The notes below the pieces were generated by a model. It saw nothing but the letters and a program-made list of their open reading frames with translations. It made no database searches and was not told where the DNA came from. A stretch of DNA of 64,000 bases from Chlorops oryzae (Eukaryota; Arthropoda; Insecta; Diptera; Chloropidae), in NCBI GenBank assembly GCA_020466095.1, contig CM035807.1, positions 33,485,184-33,549,183 on the forward strand, given 5' to 3'. Position 1 is the first letter of the stretch. Each line of letters opens with the position of its first letter. The position numbers and the translations under genes were made by a program. Below, piece after piece: positions 55,912 through 64,000 of the stretch.

Positions 55912-58900
55912 AGATTGCCAACCAACCAGTAAAATTTCTAGTAGATACAGGGTCATCAGTGAGTCTTATTAGACCCAACATACTAAAAAAGAAAGTTCCC
56001 ATACAAGACCAATTAAATTATCAACAATAACAGGAGAGATTATATTACAAGATGTAATAGAAATTTTTAGCTACAATTCAAAACGCACACTCAAGTTTTA
56101 CGTTCATGACTTTTCAAAAACACATGATGGGTTACTAGGATGCGATATACTCAAGCTACTTGGCGCTAAAATAGATATAAAAGATGAAAATATAATTTTA
56201 AATGGTATTAAATACAAATTTTTGAATAATTTAAAAAATCACCCAATACAAAAAAAATTAAATTTAGTAAGTAGTATTGAGGAAACCAAATTTAAACTAG
56301 ATCATTTAAATAAAGAAGAATCATCTCAAATTAAGAAATTATTATCTAAATACAGAAATATATTCTATAAAGAAGGGGATACCTTAACATTTACAAATAG
56401 TATAAAACACCAGATAAAAACTATTCATGAGGATCCTATATATGTCAAATCATACAGATACCCCGAAGTCCATAAAGCCGAAGTTAACAAACAAATTAAA
56501 TCAATGTTAGATCAAGGTATAATTTGCCATAGTACATCACCATACTCTGCTCCTATATGGGTCGTTCCCAAGAAATTGGATTCCTCAGGAACCCAAAAAT
56601 GGCGAATTGTTGTAGACTATCGTAAGTTAAACGATATTACTATAAACGACAAATTTCCTATTCCAATTATAGATGAAATTCTTGATAAGCTTGGTCGGTG
56701 TATATACTTCAGTACCATCGATCTAGCGCAAGGCTTCCATCAAATAGAAACAGACCCAAAGGATAGAATAAAGACAGCTTTTTCCACACAAAATGGACAT
56801 TATGAGTTTTTGAGGATGCCATTTGGTCTCAAAAACGCCCCATCCACTTTCCAACGGTTGATGAATACGATCTTGGATGGACTTGTTGGAAAAAGACTGC
56901 CTTGTATATTTAGACGATATAATCGTTTTTAGTACTTCTTTGCAGGAACATATTGAATCCCTTGAAAGAGTATTTAACAGACTTAGCAAAGCTAATCTTA
57001 AAATTCAAATAAGTAAAAGCGAATTCCTAAAAAAAGAAACTGAATTTCTAGGACACATCATTACTCCAAAAGGAATAAAACCTAACCCTAATAAAGTTGA
57101 AGCTATCTTAAAATATCCAATTCCTAAAACAGAAAAAGAGATAAAACAGTTCCTTGGTTTAGCCGGATTTTATAGGAAATTCATAAAAAACTTTTCAAAA
57201 ATAACAAAACCACTAACATATTGTCTTAAAAAAGGCAATAAAATTGATATATCTAATGACGAATATAAAAACGCAGTAGACACCATAAAGCTTTTAATAA
57301 CCAAAGATCCTATATTAGCCTATCCAGACTATGAAAAACTATTTACTTTAACAACAGATGCTTCTAATGTAGCACTTGGGGCAGTCCTAAGCCAACAAGG
57401 ACGTCCCATCTGCTTTGCCAGTCGCACACTTAACGAACATGAATTACATTACTCTACAACAGAAAAAGAACTACTCGCTTTAGTTTGGGCTACAAAATAT
57501 TTTAGACCTTATTTATATGGTAGGAAATTCATTATCAATAGCGATCATCGACCACTTCAATGGCTTCATAATTTAAAAGAACCCAACTCCAAATTACAGA
57601 GATGGAAACTACGATTAAATGAATTTGATTTCGATATAAAATATATTCCAGGCAAAGAAAATCATGTAGCTGACGCTTTATCACGAAACTGCGTTCAAAA
57701 ATGCAACTTGGGTGAGGCAATTTCAAATGTTGCTACTATTCACTCAGCAGATGAAGACAACGAAAATTTTATTCCAATCTCTGAGAGACCTCTCAATATT
57801 TATAAAAATCAGTTGAAATTAATTAAGAGTACCCAAGACAGCGTCCATACTGAAAAAATTTTTAAAAACAACATAACTACAATATATTATACAGAACTTA
57901 CAAAAGAAAAGATAAAAGAAATAATTAAATCATATCTCCTAAACCATCAAGTAACGATCTTCATGCCAAATAATAAAGATTTTTTAGAATTTCAGAATAT
58001 TTACAAAACGTTAGTTAACAATAGACGAAATAAAATACTACGAGCTACTATCGAACTTCAAAATATCTTTAATTACCCTGATTTTAAAACAAAAGTGATC
58101 GAAACCCATCTAGAAGGATTGCACCAAGGCATAGAAAAAGTAGCGAGCTGTTTAAAAAAAAATATTACTATCCTAATTATTTAAAAGAAATCACCAAGAT
58201 CATTAACGAATGTGAATTGTGTAATCGTTGCAAATATGATCACATTACGCACAAAATCCCTTTCAAAATCACCCCTCCCGTTTATGAAAGAAGAGAAAAA
58301 TTTGTCATTGATTTTTGGGAATGGGAAAGATCTTATTTTTTAACATGTATTGATATTTATTCTAAATTCGCTACTGTAGAAAAAGTAAATGCATTAAATT
58401 GGTTAGAAACAAAAAAAGCATTACTCAAAATTTTTAATACAATGGGCCCACCAAAAATCTTAAAGATAGATCAAGATCAAGGTATTAACAACGTTAACAT
58501 AAAAGATTGGTGTACCCAATTAGACATAAAAATCGAAGTTACAACAGGAAAAACTGGAATATCAGATATAGAGCGTTTACACAAAACTCTCAATGAAAAA
58601 TTACGAATAATAAACACATCAGGCAACAAAGAACTTCAATATTTTCAAATTGAGCAAACATTGTTCACTTATAACCACAATATAGTACATTCCACAACAG
58701 GCGAAACTCCATACAATATTTTTTTTAATCAATTACCACCGAAATTTAATCCACAATTGATTAAAGAAAATCGAATACGTAATTCAAATAAAGCACGAAA
58801 CGAAAATCAGATTGATACAAATTACGTAAATGCAGAAAACGTCAGAAAACGTCTCAATAAAAATCAAAATCCCTTTAAAGAAGTAAAATTGGTCAAAGCA

Positions 58901-58936
58901 GAAGATGATAAGGAACACTTTGTAGTAAAGTTTTAA
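55893..58936 (+). pseudogene. Pol of the gypsy/17.6-type element (PR-RT-RNaseH-IN), three frameshifts
   Basis: Protease (FLVDTGSSVSLI) starts in the -1 frame at 55893 and shifts near 56010. RT occupies 56222-56932 (WRIVVDYRKLND, FSTIDLAQGFHQIE) and shifts near 56890 just before YLDDIIVFS. RNase H follows (TTDASNVALGAVLS, NSDHRPLQWL, GKENHVADALSRN). A third shift in an A-run near 58155 separates the two Cys of the integrase HHCC finger from its His pair. The integrase core has FVIDFWE, KIDQDQG and GISDIERLHK, the DDE triad. The breaks stop production of a full polyprotein; they are described, not repaired. Confidence 0.8.
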
Positions 58937-59104
58937 AACCAGAAATGTACGAAAATATAAGAATCATTTTAAAAGGAAAAAGAAAAATAATTATTCTATC
59001 AATGAATTGTAAATATCTATTGTAACACTGCACACTTTAAAGTAAGAATGTCCTAAACTCACCAGATACGCAATGAGGACATTGCACTATTTTGGGGTGG
59101 GAGG

Positions 59105-59336
59105 AGTAACATAGCAACACACATTTTCTTTTTTCTAATTTATTTTCTTTCACTTTGTCAAATTGATCAAAGTGACATTGGGAATGAAAAATGAAAGAAA
59201 ATAAATTGATAAGCTTAGAAATATTTTTATAAAAATTATTATTAAGTTTTCTTTAAACAAAAAAAACTTGTAAATAAAAACCTTATTATTGTTCAATAAA
59301 AACGAATTTATTAATAACAAAAAAGGTTTTGTTACT
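59105..59336 (+). repeat. 3' LTR of the gypsy/17.6-type element
   Basis: 232 bp. Differs from the 5' LTR by one extra A in an A-run and a T-to-A change (CTTGTTAATA/CTTGTAAATA). Confidence 0.9.
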
Positions 59337-59340
59337 TATA

Positions 59341-61329
59341 CATATGTATAATATATTTTGTTATATTTTATTCATTTTTCAAACAAAATTTAGATAGATC
59401 TTTTAGAATACGCACGAACCTCTAGCTTTTTGAGGTTGCCGCTAGGGGAAAATGTACAAGATATGCCTAGCTTAGACACAGTTTGGCTTAGCGCAGACCC
59501 GAACTTTTGTTGTAAATACATAGCTCAGACGCAAGCCATAAATTTAGCTGGCTATTAGTAGCTTAGCAATCTGGAAAGCTGGCTATTAGTAGCCAAATAA
59601 AGTAGGAAGCCATTAGGAGCCAGGTATTCTGGAAATGTGGTCATTGGAATGCTGGCAATTCCGGAGATTGTCCTCGTTGACCAATGAAATCAATATTAAG
59701 CGAATACAACAAAACCAATAGTGAGACTCGAACCTAATTAGCAAAAGATATTGTTTTCCTAAACCACTTGAAAATTTGTCAAATATACGAATCCGTTACG
59801 TTTTAAATGAAAACTAATATTAATTCAATTAACAAAAAGCTAGACTTATATTGATATAAAAACATATTTTAACTCCATAATAAATAATGGAAAAGCCTAA
59901 GGATAGAAAATTAAACAAACATGGGGTTCAGCAATTTAGATTCTTGCGGGTCCCGGTGCGCAATTTCAGGATACTGTAATCTCATTTGAGAGAAAGTTCA
60001 GAATTCTTATTCCATTTTAGAATATTTTTTGCCCAATTTAATTTTAAAACTATCCTACAGGATTAATAGATCCCAAAAAAAAGCAGAAGTTGGAAAAGGT
60101 AATTAGTGTTTAAAAATTCCTATTCTAATTTAATTCCAGCCCCGAAAGTTACAAATATGGTACTACATCAAGTTCTTTATCCATTCTTAGCACACAAAAT
60201 CGACCGCATTCGGCGCATGCGTAGCTGCGGATAGCCGCTAGACTTTCGATATCAGAGTAAAAAAAAAAACAATTTCACGAGAACAAAAATACCTGATAAC
60301 AGAACTAAGGGCTACCCTTGTTCGAAAACAGAAAGAATATTTTTATGTGATTAATAATTCCTAGAATTAAATCCGCGTTCTAATCGTAATATTCATCCTT
60401 TGTGGGCACCTACCTGCTAATACCTCGTATCTTCCAACACCATTGTAACTACCAAATTCACTTTTTTCAAAACGAAATATTCTATATATGATAATATTTG
60501 CCGCGATTGCGTTTAGTCTGTCTTTGGCTTTTGACGACAGCAATTCCAATAGAAATTATTTTCAAAATGGGCACAAAATATTTTTACAATAACTCAAAAG
60601 ACATTCATACATTCATTTATAAACTAGCTATTGATTTCGGTAGGTCATTTGAAACAAAAAAAAAAAAAAAAAACGAGTGAGTGTTTGAACTCACTGTAGA
60701 TGTGTAAACTAATAAAGATTCACTATTAAACAAATATTTAATCAACCAAACATTTGTCTTATTCAATGTTTTTAGTTGTTCTCTACAATATTCATTTATA
60801 TTAATATTTACCTGTGATTAAAAAATATGAATATTTAGACATGCCGTAGAATCCGAATTCGAATAAAAACCTCAAAATTTATTCATTTGTTTTCAATCAC
60901 TTATTCAAAATCAGAATTAATCCTTTTCAACAGCGAAATTGTTCAACTTTTGTTGCAATTAAGCGAATGTATGGTTTAATGAAACCAAATTGCACTAAAT
61001 AGAATTTAACAGGCCCGAGGAGAGAAATTTGGGGACCGGGGGCTTTTTTCAGGGTCCCCTCACAAAAATGATCTGCCAAAAACAATACATTCCCATGCCA
61101 ATTGTGGGCCCCTTTAGATAGCCCGGGCCCGACGGAAAATTCCCCTTCTCCACCCCCATCTCTATAGCCTTGGAATTTAAGGTAAACTTCAAAATAATCC
61201 GACTTTTACAATCAACTAAACAAAAAAAAAAAAAAAAAAAAAACAACCAAGATCTTTTCGAATCCTTTTTGTTCGAGTTTTTAAGGTTAAACTGCAAAAT
61301 AAATATGACACATGCAGTAACGTTTTAAA
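59341..61329. other. Non-coding stretch
   Basis: No gene recognised. AGCTGGCTATTAGTAGC occurs twice near 59548-59600 in a diverged tandem style. GC-rich blocks GGCCCGAGGAG and GCCCGGGCCCGA (61012-61135) could be the ends of a small element. A runs at 60655 and 61217. Confidence 0.4.
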
Positions 61330-61993
61330 GAAAATTTTGTGCAAATTCGGGAAAATTGTGCAAATCTTGTAACAGGAAGAATTAAGCTCCGGAGATATAG
61401 AAAACTATATATAGAAATGATCAGGATCAAAAACTGAATCGATTTAGACATGTCCGTCTGTCCGTCTGACCGTCTGACCGTCTGTCCGTCTGTCCGTCCG
61501 TCCGTGGTCGGATCTCCTCCGAAACGGCTGAACCAATAAAGTCGAAATTTGGCACACATGTATATCGGGGTCCGAGTACGATCCTAAGTAAAAATGGGAG
61601 ACATCCGCCCACTGCCACGCCCACAAATGAATTTATTGTGTTTTCAGTAAAATGCTTGTAACTTGCGTACCACTCAACACATTCCATTGATATTTGGTGT
61701 GCTGGTAAACTACGAAAAGGGACATTTCCTGGAAAAAAAATGGACGCCAACCTTCTCGAGCCACGCCCATAAATAAGGGTTTATCGTAACCTCCGAAGTA
61801 AAAGGCGTAGAAGCTTCAAATTCGCAACATAGGTTGACCAAGGTGAACGAAAGGTGTAGGAAAAAAATTTATGTAGCCCGCCCACTGCCACGCCAACAAA
61901 TGGAGATTTTTCGTAACATAGTACGCCATTAATGTCGGGACGCTGGGTATTTCAAAGTCGGGCTTCACCGACTTAGGCTTTCTTACTTGTTTT
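61330..61993 (+). mobile_element. mini-me/DINE-like non-autonomous element
   Basis: Shows the mini-me hallmarks in order: a short TA tract (ACTATATATAG, 61404), GATCAGGATCAAAAACTG, a (GTCY)n tract (61451-61505), then a body with CCACGCCCA repeats. The end carries a hairpin AAGTCGG-GCTTCA-CCGACTT followed by TTCTTACTTGTTT. A hairpin close to the 3' end fits the Helitron-like origin proposed for DINE/mini-me elements. The left edge is approximate. Confidence 0.65.
61451..61505 (+). repeat. (GTCY)n proto-microsatellite
   Basis: Imperfect TCCG/TCTG/ACCG tetranucleotide repeats inside the mini-me-like element. Confidence 0.9.
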
Positions 61994-62788
61994 TCTAAAT
62001 AAAACACGGAAATAAATATATTTTTTTAACCTTTTTTTTTCTCCTCGAAATCCCACGAAATCATAACATTTCTCAGGGAACCCCTTTTTTCATGAAAAAA
62101 ATATGGCACCATTACTCATACCTCAAAAGCCATTAACTCATTTCTTGGCTCATGTCGACTTAATGTACTATTCCACATTGCCGCAGATTAAAGAAAGTGT
62201 GTTTTCGGAAAGCTCACATTGTTTTTTATAAAGCTTATTTGGTTTGCTTTGTGCTTGACACCCTGTTGGTTTGATGCATTCTGCATAAAATCTCTTAATC
62301 TAATTTGCTAGTGCTTTATTTCATTTATCTCTTGTGTAGCCTCACAGTTAGCCGAATGATCTCCGATCAGCTGCAGTGTTGTTAAATGTAGGTACAATTC
62401 CCTCACGACTTTGACAGCTGGGTTTGGTGGTAAACGAAAAAACTGATTAGAAAATAATTTGATTTGTAAGAGAAAATCGATTTTTGTATTTTAAACCATT
62501 AAAATACGCAGTTGCCAGACTATTGTAATTCAGCTATGATAATGCAAATATAAGTAAAAAAAATCGTAAGATTTTTGTAGGGAAAAATTTGTGTAAGCAA
62601 AGGAAAAAGTAGTGATTTTTTGGGGCTGTGTAGGAAATATCAGAAAAAAATTTAACATCACTGATTCAGCTGTTATGCTTCAAATAACTGGATTGTTATT
62701 AAGTTTTTGTTTTTTTTTATTATTGTTAATGTGAAACATAGCTCAAATAAAAAAAATTTTAAAATTTATTCGTTTTAAGCATTATTCC

Positions 62789-62851
62789 TAATCCCGGGAC
62801 CGATCCCGGGATCCCGGGATTGAAATTTTGGAATCCCGAAATCCCGGGATT
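62789..62851. repeat. Cluster of ATCCCGGGAT palindromes
   Basis: Four overlapping CCCGGGAT units and one CCCGAAAT variant within 60 nt. Strongly GC-rich against the AT-rich surroundings; function unknown. Confidence 0.7.
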
Positions 62852-62928
62852 GGCATTTTGGCCATTTTTTGGAATCCAAACTTAACACCGTCTTTGCCAA
62901 ATCGAAAAGACTGATTTTTTTACTTTAA

Positions 62929-63401
62929 GGGCCAATATTACCAAGCATATTTAAAAATTTTTTTAAATAAAAATCCGCTTTTGGTTTTTACCATTCCAAT
63001 TTTTAAAAATTTTTAAATCACCTCGGCACTGCGTTTAAATATGCCATCAAATTTGAGCTCGATTTTCAAAAACCAGCTGTTTTGGAAAAATTCAAAGAAA
63101 TAATTTTTCAAAAAAATGCAGTTTTCGAAATACCACAATACGATAGACAGGACTAAAAGCTTTGGCGTCACAGCGCAGCAATTAGGAGTACGAAACAATC
63201 GTTAGAATGGCTCTTTATAGAATCCGTTTTTAAAAATAACGATCTAATCAGCTGTCAAATGTACTCACAGCCCTGTAAGTAGACGGTGCTGCCGTATATT
63301 TCAATGCTTAAAAAAATACGATATTGAAAATGAAATTTTTTTTAAAAAAATTTTAATTTTAATTTTAAAAATTTTTTTAATATGCTTGGTAATATTGGCC
63401 C
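62929..63401. mobile_element. MITE with TAA target duplication, PIF/Harbinger-like
   Basis: Termini GGGCCAATATTACCAAGCAT and its complement are flanked by TAA (62926-62928, 63402-63404). Followed inward by A/T-rich pairing runs. 473 bp. The small minus open frame at 63013-63198 has no recognised match. Confidence 0.7.
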
Positions 63402-63589
63402 TAAAAGTTTAAAGTCAAATTTAACTTTTCATAATTTTTTTCAATTTTGGGCTTGATTTGGGCGCGCATTGGGCTCAATTTGGACCCATTTTGCTTTTGC
63501 AAAATAGACATTTGTTTGTGAGGTGATTTGGTGATTGGAGTCTTTCCTCGGAGCCATTTCTTCAAGTGTGCGAACTTGGGGTCAAGTGT

Positions 63590-63745
63590 GGAGAATAGCG
63601 CAGATGCGGGAGCGCCGCATCCATCCGGCCGAAAGCTTTTTCATACCGAAGTGGTCATTCAAAATTGAAACCCTTGAGCCATGTTCCTATGGCTTCCACA
63701 ATCTCTCTCATTTTCAACCTGCGATAGGCTACAACCATATCGTGA
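63590..63745 (-). pseudogene. Mariner-type transposase scrap
   Basis: The minus strand reads MREIVEAIGTW, then after a stop and frame change NDHFGMKKLSAGWMRRS. This resembles the second helix-turn-helix and the MKKLSARWVPR linker of mariner transposases. It is interrupted and short, a third mariner lineage at most. Confidence 0.45.
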
Positions 63746-63762
63746 ACTTTCTCAATTGCTAA

Positions 63763-64000
63763 TCGGATGTAGAGACCTTAACCGAGTGTTCTGAAAGCTT
63801 GGCATCTTCCGTACTTCACGTAGGGACCGATCCAACTTTTTTGCCACTCTTGGGAAAAAAATTTTTTTTGCCGCCCCATTGAAAGTTAGGTGAAGGATAG
63901 TTTCATGGAGAATATCCAATATAATCTAAATTAATTAGTAGGTAAGCTGAAATAAATGGAAGATATTTTCATATCATAATGAAAATTCTTCTATTGCTGA
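63763..64000. other. Non-coding end of the window
   Basis: No gene or structured element recognised. Confidence 0.5.

Larger units (their letters stand above)
54546..59336 (+). mobile_element. Gypsy/17.6-type LTR retrotransposon lacking env
   Basis: LTRs of 231 and 232 bp (AGTAACATAGC...TTTGTTACT) lie within a TATA duplication (54542-54545, 59337-59340). The primer site (T)GGCGCAGTCGG matches tRNA-Ser as in 297/17.6. The polypurine tract GGGGTGGGAGG precedes the 3' LTR. Only about 170 nt separate the integrase end from the 3' LTR, so there is no env. LTRs differ by very few bases, hence a young copy. Confidence 0.85.

Noticed and set aside
58937..59104. Possible env gene in the gypsy-type element
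   Set aside because: Only about 170 nt lie between integrase and the 3' LTR and no frame is open.
60498..60680. 60-codon frame with a hydrophobic start
   Set aside because: Ends in an A run and has no recognised similarity; not enough to call a gene.

Overview
The window is nuclear DNA of a repeat-rich insect, most likely a large-genome brachyceran fly such as a tephritid. The evidence is very low coding density, short AT-rich introns, and Jockey, BEL/Pao, gypsy, mariner, PIF/Harbinger and mini-me elements crowded and nested into each other. Three 100-base N gaps (4435-4534, 18856-18955, 43094-43193) mark it as scaffolded eukaryotic sequence. Nothing bacterial or phage-like is present.

Only two host-gene signals are convincing. 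At 8215-9140 (minus) lies a two-exon DHHC-type palmitoyltransferase-like gene whose catalytic DHHC motif reads RHHS. At 13724-13783 (plus) is a 20-codon first coding exon resembling xylulokinase, ending at a GTGAGT donor. No continuation of it is recognisable in the remaining 50 kb, so everything to its right may be one transposon-filled intron. The interval between the two genes is packed with MITE-type elements.

Layout. 1-4600: two tandem non-LTR elements with restriction-like endonucleases (R4/Dong type) in a (TAA)n microsatellite; the first is split by a 1.5 kb foldback. 4600-8100: a Harbinger-type MITE, a dispersed repeat and a 5'-truncated CR1/L2-like element with one nonsense codon. 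8215-15000: the two host signals plus TIR elements. 15398-17949: a giant palindromic FB-like element with 130-bp tandem repeats and a tRNA-derived SINE. 19364-33756: a foldback element with about 755-bp arms, split by three later insertions: a CsRn1-type gypsy element without gag, a tandem LTR-int-LTR-int-LTR BEL/Pao pair, and a hAT-type MITE. 34-37.7 kb: MITEs. 37.7-41.9 kb: a related BEL/Pao element on the minus strand. 44.1-46.3 kb: an irritans-type mariner interrupted by another TIR element that holds three tRNA-derived SINEs. 48.0-49.8 kb: a TIR element with 7-bp target duplication containing a second mariner relic. 49.9-54.2 kb: a Jockey-type element with an internal inversion and a 12-bp target duplication, the signature of twin priming. 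54.5-59.3 kb: a gypsy/17.6-type LTR element without env. 59.3-64 kb: mostly non-coding, with a mini-me/DINE-like element, a Harbinger-type MITE and a mariner scrap.

The elements do not form a pathway. Their value is as a stratigraphy: target duplications, an internal empty site and inverted arms give relative insertion ages from this sequence alone. All boundaries were read by eye. Family names rest on motifs recognised in the sequence, not on database searches.
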